Shown in pieces: positions 16,578 through 26,916 of a stretch of 64,000 nucleotides of DNA. Every line of letters begins with the position of its first letter. Position 1 is the first letter of the stretch. The notes beneath the pieces were generated by a model, which was not told where the DNA came from, did not search any database, and worked only from the letters and a program-made list of their open reading frames with translations. A program made the position numbers and the translations under genes. Source of the stretch: Hymenobacter ginkgonis (GTDB lineage: Bacteria > Bacteroidota > Bacteroidia > Cytophagales > Hymenobacteraceae). The DNA is taken from NCBI RefSeq assembly GCF_009755225.1, contig NZ_WQKZ01000001.1:1-64000 (forward strand), written 5' to 3'.

Positions 16578-18185
16578 ATGAATCCTCCTGCTTCCCGTAT
16601 TGAATTGCCGGGCTCGGCCCGCACCGCCCTACCCCACGCCCAGGCCGGTACCCCTACCCCTCCCCAAGAGCGCCTGCAAGTGACGGTGCGCCTGCGCGCC
16701 GGCGCCGACTTGAGCGAAGCCGCCACCGGGGGGCAGCTAGCAGACTGCCCGCCCCAGGACCGCACCTACCTCAGCCGCGAGGAGCTTGAGCAGCAATTTG
16801 CCGCCAGCCCGGCCGATATAAACCAGGTAGTGCACTTTGCCCAGGCACATGGCTTGGCCGTGGTGCACGCCAGCGCCGCCGAGCGCAGCGTGCAGCTAGC
16901 GGGCACCGCCGCCGCTTTTGCCGGGGCATTTGGCACGTCATTGCGCGAATACCACACGCCCGAGGGTACTTACCGGGGGCGGGTAGGGGCCCTGTCGGTG
17001 CCGGCCGAGCTGGGTAGTATTGTGGAAGGGGTGTTTGGGCTTGATAACCGGCCACAGGCGAAGCCGCACTTTCAGCGCCTACCGCAGCCGGGCATTGCCC
17101 ACCCGCACGCAGTCAATCAGTCGTATACCCCGCTCCAGCTGGCTCGGCTCTACGACTTTCCGGCTGGGCCCACCGGGGCAAAGCAATGCATTGGCATTGT
17201 GGAGCTTGGCGGCGGCTTCCGGCCCGCCGACCTGGCGGCCTACTTCAAACGGCTGGGCTTAGTGGGCGTGCCCACGGTGCAAGTAGTGCGCATCGACGGG
17301 GCCACCAACCACCCCACCACGGCCGACAGCGCCGACGGCGAAGTACTGCTTGATATTGAAGTGGCCGCTGCGGTGGCCCCGCAAGCGCAGGTAGTGGTGT
17401 ACTTCGCGCCCAATACGTCGCAAGGGTTTCTCAATGCCATTACGGCCGCGCTGCACGACAAAGTGCACCGGCCCACGGTGCTTTCCATCAGCTGGGGCTC
17501 GGCCGAATCGAGTTGGACTACCCAGGCCCTTGACCAATTCAACCAAGCCTTTCAAACGGCGGCCTTGCTGGGCATAACGGTGTGCGTAGCCGCCGGCGAC
17601 AACGGCTCGGGCGATGGCGTGCGCGACGGCCAGCCGCACGTCGATTTTCCGGCCTCTAGCCCTTTTGTGCTTGCCTGCGGCGGCACCAACCTGGTGGGCC
17701 AGGGCACTACCATCAGCCGCGAGGTCGTCTGGAATGCGGGGCCAGACAGCGCTACGGGTGGGGGTGTGAGCGCCCATTTTGCCGCCCCAACCTACCAAGC
17801 CGACCTGGCGCTGCGCCCGGGTGGGCCGCCGCTTGCGGGCAGGGGCGTGCCCGATGTGGCGGGCGATGCCGACCCGGCCACCGGCTACCAAGTGCGCATC
17901 GACGGGGTCGATACGGTGATTGGGGGCACCAGCGCCGTGGCCCCGCTGTGGGCCGGCCTGTTGGCGCTATTCAACCAGCAGCTCCCTAAGCCAGTGGGCT
18001 TTCTAAACCCCTTGCTCTACGGCTCGCTGCGGGGCCAGGGCGTGCGGGACGTTACCAGTGGTTCCAACGGGGCCTTCACGGCCCGCGTGGGCTGGGACGC
18101 CTGCACCGGGTGGGGCAGCCCCGCCGGCGCGGCCCTCTTGCGGGCCCTGCGGGGCTTGAGCAGCCAGCCCACGCCCCGCGTTTAA
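16578..18185 (+). CDS. S53 family peptidase (kumamolisin/sedolisin type)
   Basis: The 535-residue protein has an N-terminal pro-domain (about 30-180) and a subtilisin-like catalytic domain. Glu255 and Asp259 lie in GEVLLDIEVA, the oxyanion Asp341 in AAGDNGSG, and Ser452 in GGTSAVAP. This is the Ser-Glu-Asp-Asp set of sedolisins, acid-active endopeptidases that mature by removing the pro-domain. Late Asp residues (DVTSGSNG, GWDACTGW) fit the C-terminal calcium site. No signal peptide precedes the pro-domain, as in some kumamolisins. It is transcribed away from the papain-like protease cluster. Confidence 0.92.
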   Translation: MNPPASRIELPGSARTALPHAQAGTPTPPQERLQVTVRLRAGADLSEAATGGQLADCPPQDRTYLSREELEQQFAASPADINQVVHFAQAHGLAVVHASAAERSVQLAGTAAAFAGAFGTSLREYHTPEGTYRGRVGALSVPAELGSIVEGVFGLDNRPQAKPHFQRLPQPGIAHPHAVNQSYTPLQLARLYDFPAGPTGAKQCIGIVELGGGFRPADLAAYFKRLGLVGVPTVQVVRIDGATNHPTTADSADGEVLLDIEVAAAVAPQAQVVVYFAPNTSQGFLNAITAALHDKVHRPTVLSISWGSAESSWTTQALDQFNQAFQTAALLGITVCVAAGDNGSGDGVRDGQPHVDFPASSPFVLACGGTNLVGQGTTISREVVWNAGPDSATGGGVSAHFAAPTYQADLALRPGGPPLAGRGVPDVAGDADPATGYQVRIDGVDTVIGGTSAVAPLWAGLLALFNQQLPKPVGFLNPLLYGSLRGQGVRDVTSGSNGAFTARVGWDACTGWGSPAGAALLRALRGLSSQPTPRV

Positions 18186-20645
<2,460 letters not shown>

Positions 20646-20700
20646 GCTTGGCACATAGCCTGTGCGCTATAGCTTTATTATAAACGAGGGGGTAGGGAAA

Positions 20701-20751
20701 ACAAAAAAGGACGTCATGCTGAGCTTGTCGAAGCATGACGTCCTTTTTTGT
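20701..20751. terminator. bidirectional terminator, CATGCTGA repeat copy A
   Basis: ACAAAAAAGGACGTCATGCT pairs exactly with 20732-20751 around the loop GAGCTTGTCGA. A-runs and T-runs flank both sides, so it can end both GH97 (+) and ackA (-). The core belongs to a dispersed repeat also found at 22026, 38466 and 49645. Confidence 0.9.
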
Positions 20752-20769
20752 TTGCTGAGCTAAGGCTGG

Positions 20770-21981
20770 CTAAGCAGGCAGCAAAGCAGCACACTGCCGC
20801 GCTATTTCAAGCTCCTCATTAGTCGGAATAACCAAGATTTTTACTCGCGCCTCGGGGGTGTTCAGCTCCCGTAGGCCGGGTAGGCGCTGCTGGTTTTTGC
20901 TTTCATCCAGCGCGAGGCCAAAAAACTCCATGTGTTGGCACACCCGCGTGCGCACCAGCGCATCATTTTCGCCCACCCCGGCCGTGAACACGATGGCATC
21001 CAGGCCGTTGAGCACGGCGGCGTAGGCCCCGATATACTGCCGAATGCGGTACGCGTACAGGTCGTAGGCCAGGGCGGCGCGCGCATCGCCAGCTGCTAGG
21101 GCGGCGCTAATGTCGCGCATGTCGTTGGCGCCGGTGAGGCCGAGCATTCCACTCTCCTTATTGAGCAGCGTATTAACCTGCTCCACGCTGTAGCCGAGCG
21201 GCCCCAGCAGGTGCAGCAGCACCGAGGGGTCGAGGTCGCCGGAGCGGGTGCCCATCACCAGGCCCGCCAAAGGACTGAATCCCATGCTGGTATCCAGGGA
21301 CTGGCCGCCGCGCACAGCCGCCATGCTGCACCCATTGCCGAGGTGAATCGTGATGAGGCGCGCCTCGGGCTGCCCGAGGTAAGCGGCGGCCTGCGCGGCC
21401 ACGTACTGGTGGCTGGTGCCATGAAAACCATACTTGCGGATGCGCTGCTCGGTGTAGAGGGGGGTAGGCAGGGCGTAGCGAAACGCGTATTCGGGCAGCG
21501 TTTGGTGAAAAGCCGTGTCGAACACCGCCACCTGCTGGGCCAGCGGAAACACGCGCTCGGCCACTTCAATACCCAAGTAGTTGGCGGGGTTGTGCAGCGG
21601 CGCCAAGCTGAAAAGCCGCCGGATTTCGGCTTTCACCGCGGGCGTAATAAGGGTAGCCGCCGCAAAGGTTTCGCCACCGTGCACCACCCGGTGCCCCACC
21701 AGCGCAATGTCGGCGGGGTCCTGGATGACGCCGCTGGGCGCGGCAGTAAGCAGGCGCACTACCTCAAGCAGTCCGGCTTCGTGGTCGGGTAGGGGTAGGG
21801 TAAGCTGGGTTTCGACCGGGGGGGTAGCCGGGCTCTGTGCGTCAAAAACTTTGTGCGTAATCGTGGCCTGCGCCGAACCCACCCGCTCGACTAAGCCGCT
21901 GCACACCGGCTGCTCGGCCGGCCAGTGAAACAGCTGGTACTTAATAGAGCTGCTGCCCGAGTTAATAACGAAGATGTTCAA
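20770..21981 (-). CDS. ackA: acetate kinase
   Basis: The 403-residue cytoplasmic enzyme interconverts acetyl phosphate plus ADP with acetate plus ATP. It shows the N-terminal signature FVINSGSSSIKYQLF, the HRVVHGGE motif, GFHGTSHQYV, ITIHLGNGCS and FTAGVGENDALVR, all typical of AckA. The start is a TTG codon at 21981; no in-frame ATG lies just upstream, and the protein start aligns with the family. It follows pta in the same direction, giving the usual Pta-AckA acetate/ATP overflow pathway. A repeat hairpin (22026-22068) lies between the two genes and may adjust their ratio. Confidence 0.96.
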   Translation of the reverse strand: MNIFVINSGSSSIKYQLFHWPAEQPVCSGLVERVGSAQATITHKVFDAQSPATPPVETQLTLPLPDHEAGLLEVVRLLTAAPSGVIQDPADIALVGHRVVHGGETFAAATLITPAVKAEIRRLFSLAPLHNPANYLGIEVAERVFPLAQQVAVFDTAFHQTLPEYAFRYALPTPLYTEQRIRKYGFHGTSHQYVAAQAAAYLGQPEARLITIHLGNGCSMAAVRGGQSLDTSMGFSPLAGLVMGTRSGDLDPSVLLHLLGPLGYSVEQVNTLLNKESGMLGLTGANDMRDISAALAAGDARAALAYDLYAYRIRQYIGAYAAVLNGLDAIVFTAGVGENDALVRTRVCQHMEFFGLALDESKNQQRLPGLRELNTPEARVKILVIPTNEELEIARQCAALLPA

Positions 21982-22025
21982 CTTCTGTGAGTTATGAGTT
22001 AAAAAGTAGAAGCCGTTTGAGTTAA

Positions 22026-22068
22026 TTTAGAACGCCATGCTGAACAAAGAGAAGCATGGCGTTCTAAA
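22026..22068 (-). repeat. CATGCTGA repeat hairpin, copy B, between pta and ackA
   Basis: TTTAGAACGCCATGCT at 22026-22041 pairs exactly with 22053-22068 around an 11-nt loop. The core CCATGCTGAAC...GAAGCATGG resembles the other copies, with compensatory changes in the stem. It may attenuate read-through from pta into ackA. Confidence 0.75.
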
Positions 22069-22091
22069 GCAGTTTTTTCGCTAACTCATAA

Positions 22092-24182
22092 TTAAACTTG
22101 GCTCTGAATAGCCGTGATAACCACCGTATTAAACACGTCGTCCACGGTGCAGCCGCGGCTTAGGTCGTTTACGGGTTTGTTGAGGCCTTGCAGCACCGGG
22201 CCGATGGCCAGGGCGCCGGTTTCGCGCTGCACGGCCTTGTAGGTGTTGTTGCCAGTATTCAGGTCGGGGAAGATGAGCACGCTGGCCTGGCCGGCTACTT
22301 CGGAGCCGGGGAGCTTCTGGCGGCCCACCAGCGGGTCTACGGCCGCATCGTACTGAATGGGGCCATCGACTTTCAAGTCGGGCCGACGCTGGCGCACGAG
22401 GGCAGTGGCCTGGCGCACTTTCTCCACGTCGGCGCCCGCCCCCGACGTGCCCGACGAATACGAGAGCATGGCCACCCGCGGCGCAATGCCAAAAGCCTGG
22501 CTGCTATCGGCCGACGAAATGGCGATTTCAGCCAGCTGCTCGGCCGTGGGGTTGGGGTTCACGGCGCAGTCGCCGAACACGGCCACGCGGTCGGGCAGGC
22601 ACATAAAAAACACCGACGATACCACCGATACGCCCGGCTTGGTTTTGATGAATTGTAAAGCCGGCCGGATGGTGTGCTGCGTGGTGTGCACCGCCCCCGA
22701 CACCATGCCGTCGGCATCGCCCTGGTACACCATCATCGAACCGAAGTACGACACATCGCGCAGCAGGTCGCGGGCCATATCCTGGTTCACGCCTTTGTCT
22801 TTGCGCAGTTGGTAAAACGTCTCGACGTAGCCCGCGTACAGGGCCGAGTTCACCGGGTCGATGATGCGGAGGTGGTCGGCCGGCATGTCCAACCCCAGGC
22901 GCTTGATGGACGCGGCCACGGCGGCCGGGTCGCCCAGAATAGTCAGGTCCACTACTTCTTGGTGCAGCAGCTGGGCGGCGGCGCGCAAAATGCGGTCGTC
23001 GTTGCCCTCGGGCAGCACAATGTGGCGGCGCTGGCGCTTGGCCCATTGCAGCAGCCGGTACTGAAACATGTGGGGGGTAAGGCCTTCGGACTGGAAGCTG
23101 ACCAGCTTTTCCTCCAGGGCCTGCACATCCACGTAGCGCCCAAACGTGCTGATGGCCAGCTGAATCTTCTTCGGGTTGTCGGGCGTGAGGTGCGAGCGAA
23201 TGGCCCCTACCCGGGTCGTGGTTTCGAAGGTGCCGGTGGGCACCGCCAAGATGGGCACCACGCTGGGCAGTCCTTCGAGCAGCCGCCGCACCGGCTCGTC
23301 GGGCTCGGAGCCGGCCGACAGCACGATGCCCGCCACCCGCGGGTAGCTGGCCGATAAGTTGGCCTGCAACGCGCACACAATGATGTCGCCCCGGTCGCCG
23401 GGCGTCACAATCAGCACATTGTCCTTTAGGTAATTAAGGAAATTGGGTACCTGCATGGCCCCAATCACGTAGTTATCCACCTGGTTGCCCAGCCCTGCTT
23501 CGCCAAACAGCAGCTTGCCGCCCAGCGCCGCCTGGATTTCGCGCATGGTGGGGTGCAGCAGGTTGGGGTCGTCGGGGATGACGGCCAGCAGCACCTCGGC
23601 TGGCAACTGGTGGCGCAGCAACGCCTGCACATCGTCGGCCTGCTCGGGGGCTACGCGGTTGGCCACTACTAGTAGCACGGGCACCTCGCGGGTTTCGAAG
23701 CTGCGCCGCGTCGTGAGCACCGCGCTTACTACCTGCGCCACGCTTTTGCCGTGCCCCGACACGACCAAGATGACGGGGACACCCAGGTTTTTGGCAATCG
23801 AAACGTTGGCATCAAACTCGAAGGCCGTGCCCGCGCCTACGAAGTCGCTGCCCTCCACCACCGTGAAATCGCAGGTATCTTCCCAGTGTTTGAACTTGCG
23901 AATGACCGTGTCAATCAGCTCACCTTGCGCGCCGGTTTCGAGCAGGCGTAGGGCTTCGGGCCGGGTGTAGGCGTAGGTGTTGGCCAGCGGCAGCGGCAAC
24001 TTAAAATAGCTGCTAATGGTAGCCAAATGCGGGTCGGGCCCCTGCGCCGGGTCGTAGTCGATGAGCGGCTTGAAGTAGCCTACCTGGCGGGTTTGGCCCA
24101 GCAGCATGTTCACCAGCCCAAGCGTAACCAGCGATTTACCGCTGTAGGGCTCGGCCGTAGCAATGAAAACAGCTTTCGTCAT
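22092..24182 (-). CDS. pta: phosphate acetyltransferase (long form)
   Basis: This 696-residue enzyme transfers acetyl between CoA and phosphate. The N-terminal part is a P-loop/BioD-like domain (ATAEPYSGKSLVTLGL), the middle a DRTGG domain, and the C-terminal about 320 residues the PTA_PTB catalytic domain (IVLPEGNDDRILRAA, SGAVHTTQHTIRPALQ, CAVNPNPTAEQLA, MLSYSSGTSG). Long-form Pta proteins use the N-terminal domains for allosteric control. It lies upstream of ackA with a 110-nt gap that holds a repeat hairpin. Confidence 0.96.
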   Translation of the reverse strand: MTKAVFIATAEPYSGKSLVTLGLVNMLLGQTRQVGYFKPLIDYDPAQGPDPHLATISSYFKLPLPLANTYAYTRPEALRLLETGAQGELIDTVIRKFKHWEDTCDFTVVEGSDFVGAGTAFEFDANVSIAKNLGVPVILVVSGHGKSVAQVVSAVLTTRRSFETREVPVLLVVANRVAPEQADDVQALLRHQLPAEVLLAVIPDDPNLLHPTMREIQAALGGKLLFGEAGLGNQVDNYVIGAMQVPNFLNYLKDNVLIVTPGDRGDIIVCALQANLSASYPRVAGIVLSAGSEPDEPVRRLLEGLPSVVPILAVPTGTFETTTRVGAIRSHLTPDNPKKIQLAISTFGRYVDVQALEEKLVSFQSEGLTPHMFQYRLLQWAKRQRRHIVLPEGNDDRILRAAAQLLHQEVVDLTILGDPAAVAASIKRLGLDMPADHLRIIDPVNSALYAGYVETFYQLRKDKGVNQDMARDLLRDVSYFGSMMVYQGDADGMVSGAVHTTQHTIRPALQFIKTKPGVSVVSSVFFMCLPDRVAVFGDCAVNPNPTAEQLAEIAISSADSSQAFGIAPRVAMLSYSSGTSGAGADVEKVRQATALVRQRRPDLKVDGPIQYDAAVDPLVGRQKLPGSEVAGQASVLIFPDLNTGNNTYKAVQRETGALAIGPVLQGLNKPVNDLSRGCTVDDVFNTVVITAIQSQV

Positions 24183-24497
24183 GGCTTGCTAACGTAGCGG
24201 CCGCCGCATCCGTTGGCTTAGCGTTGTGCCTGCTTCCGCAGCGGGCCGCTTCCGCTTGTGAAGGGTGGGGGAGGGGGTAGGGTTTACCTTGGTTGATAAA
24301 GTAGTTTATGTGGTCGCTCTCCATGTCCTACCTCCCCCCGGCCCCTCTTCTTGGGAGAGGGAAGCCTGACGATTTCACAACTGCGCCGCCGTGGCTCTCC
24401 CCAAGGAGAGGGGAGGTCGGTCGCCAGCACAAGTCGAAATGCATAAGGCAGGAAGCGGCGAGTATCTTGCTGCCTCACCCGCCCTACCCCCCGCCCG
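24183..24497. other. intergenic region with palindromic repeat
   Basis: The gap between pta (-) and the Gfo/Idh gene (+) has no gene. Its notable content is the CTCTCCCCAAGGAGAG-type palindromic element at about 24340-24418. Confidence 0.5.
24340..24418. repeat. palindromic CTCTCC-CCAA-GGAGAG element
   Basis: CTCTCCCCAAGGAGAG near 24395-24410 is itself a perfect 6-bp-arm hairpin. A diverged inverted counterpart (CCCCTCTTCTTGGGAGAGGG) lies at about 24342-24361, and GAAGCC/GGCTC bases flank both. The arrangement suggests a degenerate miniature inverted-repeat element. No protein is encoded. Confidence 0.5.
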
Positions 24498-25604
24498 ATG
24501 CCTAAGCCCTTTGCTATCCTTTTCGCGCTGCTTCTGCTGGCTTTGGCGGGCCGGCTAGCGGCTCAACCTAACCCGCCCACTACCCCTCTGCGCGTGGGGG
24601 TGGCTGGCCTCACGCACACGCACGTGCACGGGCTGCTGGGGCGCGCCAAGCGCGGCGACATCGTTATTGTGGGCATTGCCGAGCCCAACCGTGCTCTGGC
24701 CGAGCGCTTTACGAAGGAGCACGGCCTGCCCATGAGCCTCGTGTACCCGTCGCTGGCCGAAATGATTGCCAAGACGAAGCCGCAGGCCGTCACGGCGTTT
24801 GGCAGCATCTACGAGCACTTGGCCGTGGTGCAGGCCTGCGCCCCCAAGGGCATCCACGTGATGGTAGAAAAGCCGCTCGCCGTGAGCCTCGACCACGCCC
24901 GCCAGATGGCGGCCCTGGCCCAACAGTACCACATTCGGCTGCTCACCAACTACGAAACCACCTGGTACGGCTCCAACCTGCGCGCTTACCAACTGGTGCA
25001 AGATAAAACCCTCGGCGACGTTCGCAAGATGGTGGCCCACGACGGCCACCAGGGGCCCAAGGAAATCGGGGTGAACCAAGAGTTTCTAAGCTGGCTCACC
25101 GACCCGGTGCAGAACGGCGGCGGGGCGCTGCCCGACTTTGGCTGCTACGGCGCCGACCTCATGACGTGGCTTATGCACGGCGAGCGCCCGCTTTCGGTGA
25201 CCGCCAGCGCCCTGCACATCAAGCCCGATGTGTACCCAAAGGTGGAAGACGACGTGACCATTCTGCTCACCTATCCCAAGGCCCAGGGCATCATCGAGGC
25301 TTCTTGGAACTGGCCCTACGCCCGCAAAGACCTGGAAGTATATGGCCAAACCGGCTCCGTAATCGCCCTCGACCGCGACCACGTGCGGCTGCGCCGCACC
25401 GAAAAAGAAGTTGCCCAAGACCTAACCGTACCCGCGCCCCCCGCGCCTTACGACGACCCTTTTGCCTACCTGGCGGCCGTGGTACAAGGCACCACGACCG
25501 AAGACGTGCTGTCGTCGCTGGCCACGAATATGCTGGTAGTCGAGATTCTGGACGCCGCTCGGCAGTCGGCCAAAGAAGGAAAAACAATCTACCTGCCGCG
25601 CTAG
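24498..25604 (+). CDS. exported Gfo/Idh/MocA family oxidoreductase
   Basis: A Sec-like signal peptide (FAILFALLLLALAGRLAAQ) precedes a 345-residue Gfo/Idh/MocA fold. The Rossmann motif is unusual, GVAGLTHTHVHG, with three histidines. EKPLAV, the family's conserved catalytic-region motif, is present near residue 125. Family members use NAD(P) on sugars or their derivatives. A predicted exported member is unusual, because free NAD(P) is cytoplasmic; tightly bound cofactor or a non-redox role is possible. It stands alone, close to a second, cytoplasmic member on the other strand and upstream of GH105. Confidence 0.88.
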   Translation: MPKPFAILFALLLLALAGRLAAQPNPPTTPLRVGVAGLTHTHVHGLLGRAKRGDIVIVGIAEPNRALAERFTKEHGLPMSLVYPSLAEMIAKTKPQAVTAFGSIYEHLAVVQACAPKGIHVMVEKPLAVSLDHARQMAALAQQYHIRLLTNYETTWYGSNLRAYQLVQDKTLGDVRKMVAHDGHQGPKEIGVNQEFLSWLTDPVQNGGGALPDFGCYGADLMTWLMHGERPLSVTASALHIKPDVYPKVEDDVTILLTYPKAQGIIEASWNWPYARKDLEVYGQTGSVIALDRDHVRLRRTEKEVAQDLTVPAPPAPYDDPFAYLAAVVQGTTTEDVLSSLATNMLVVEILDAARQSAKEGKTIYLPR

Positions 25605-25614
25605 TAGGCCGCGC

Positions 25615-26598
25615 TTATTCGCCGGGGTAGCGCAGGCCTATTTGCTGGCGCACGGCGTCGAGCTGCTGCATCAGTTGCAGGCTAAAGGCTAGGGGTAGCA
25701 GCGGGCTTTCCGTCAGGCCTTGCGCCAGGCATTCTTGCACGTGGGCCGCTTCGTAGTGGTAGCCGTGGCCCTGCGTGGGGGAGGGAAATACCTGCGGCGA
25801 TTCCTCACCGGCCAGCTGCACCTGCACACCTGTAGGCGCGTGAAAGCGCCCGAGTAGTTGCAGCTGCCCCTTGGTGCCGTAGAGCACGCACCGGTTATCG
25901 GTTTGGGCGGCGATGGTAGAAAATAGGCTAGCTGTGGCCCCGCCGGGGTAAGCCAGCGCCAGGGCACAATTAAGGTCTACCCCCGTCGGCGCGGGCGTCG
26001 ATACCGCGCCCACCGCCGACGGCATCCCCAGAAAAAGCTGGCTGATAAAAAGCGGGTATACCCCGATATCCAGCAGCGAGCCCCCGGCCAGGGCGGGGTT
26101 GAATAAACGCCCTTCGGGCTGATAGGGGGTAGCAAATCCGAAGTCAGCTACCAGGTGCTTTACCTCGCCAATGTGGCCGGCCTGCACCAAGCGCAGCGCC
26201 TGGGCAATGGCCGGAAAAAAGCGCGTCCAGAAGGCTTCCATTAAGAATACGCGCCCTTCCTGAGCCACCCGAATCATTTCCTCGGCCTGCGTGGCGTTCT
26301 GGGCAAAGGCTTTTTCGCACAGCACGGGTAGGCCCGCCCGCAGGCACAGCAGCGCGTGCGCATAGTGCTCCGAATGCGGCGTGGCAATGTATACCGCGTC
26401 GATATCGGGCACGGCCAGCAGGTCGGCGTAGCTGCCCACGGCGTGGGGCACGGCAAATTCAGCCGCAAAATCCTGCGCCTTGGCCAAACTGCGCGAAGCC
26501 ACGGCGTGCAAGCGAGCCTGCGGCACCAGGGCCAGGTCCTGCGCAAATTTGCGGGCGATGTTGCCCAGGCCCAGAATGGCCCAATTGTAGGTGCGCAT
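25615..26598 (-). CDS. cytoplasmic Gfo/Idh/MocA family oxidoreductase
   Basis: The 327-residue protein begins MRTYNWAILGLGNIARKF, a GxGxxA dinucleotide-binding motif, and has CEKAFAQN in place of the usual EKP motif. The C-terminal half is the GFO_IDH_MocA_C-type sheet (ADFGFATPY, GGSLLDIGVYPL). It resembles the dihydrodiol-dehydrogenase/xylose-dehydrogenase-like branch. The start at 26598 is preferred because upstream residues are Pro-rich and unlike the family. It converges on the exported family member with only 10 nt between stop codons. Substrate is unknown. Confidence 0.88.
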   Translation of the reverse strand: MRTYNWAILGLGNIARKFAQDLALVPQARLHAVASRSLAKAQDFAAEFAVPHAVGSYADLLAVPDIDAVYIATPHSEHYAHALLCLRAGLPVLCEKAFAQNATQAEEMIRVAQEGRVFLMEAFWTRFFPAIAQALRLVQAGHIGEVKHLVADFGFATPYQPEGRLFNPALAGGSLLDIGVYPLFISQLFLGMPSAVGAVSTPAPTGVDLNCALALAYPGGATASLFSTIAAQTDNRCVLYGTKGQLQLLGRFHAPTGVQVQLAGEESPQVFPSPTQGHGYHYEAAHVQECLAQGLTESPLLPLAFSLQLMQQLDAVRQQIGLRYPGE

Positions 26599-26916
26599 GG
26601 CAGGAGAAGGTAGGGGTAGGGAATGGGGCCCGCAAGGTAGGTGCGGCGGGCGTAACGCAACATCCGCGGGTGGCCGGGGCAACTGGTTTGGGTGGCCTCC
26701 GGGCGAGGAGGGGGGTAGGGAAGCATACGAAAAAACACAGGCTGCTCAGCAGGCTGCGCCGGATGTAGTTTTTATGAAAATAGCCAGCTTAGGCTTGCTA
26801 TTTCCGGAGAGTACAGGTGAGTAGGTGCACAGGATAGCGGTACGTTAGCAGCCAGTTAGCGAAAGCTTTACTGACCACCGCCCTGAGAATTCCCACCTTT
26901 TTCTAACTCTACCCTG
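26599..26916. other. divergent intergenic region
   Basis: This region lies between the Gfo/Idh gene (-) and GH105 (+). It has a small hairpin AAATAGC/GCTATTT at about 26778-26803 and several GGGGTAGGG motifs near 26613 and 26711. No gene is supported. Confidence 0.4.

Noticed and set aside
22528-23376. Long frame antisense-shifted within pta
   Set aside because: Arg/Pro/Gly-rich composition and full overlap with the certain pta gene.
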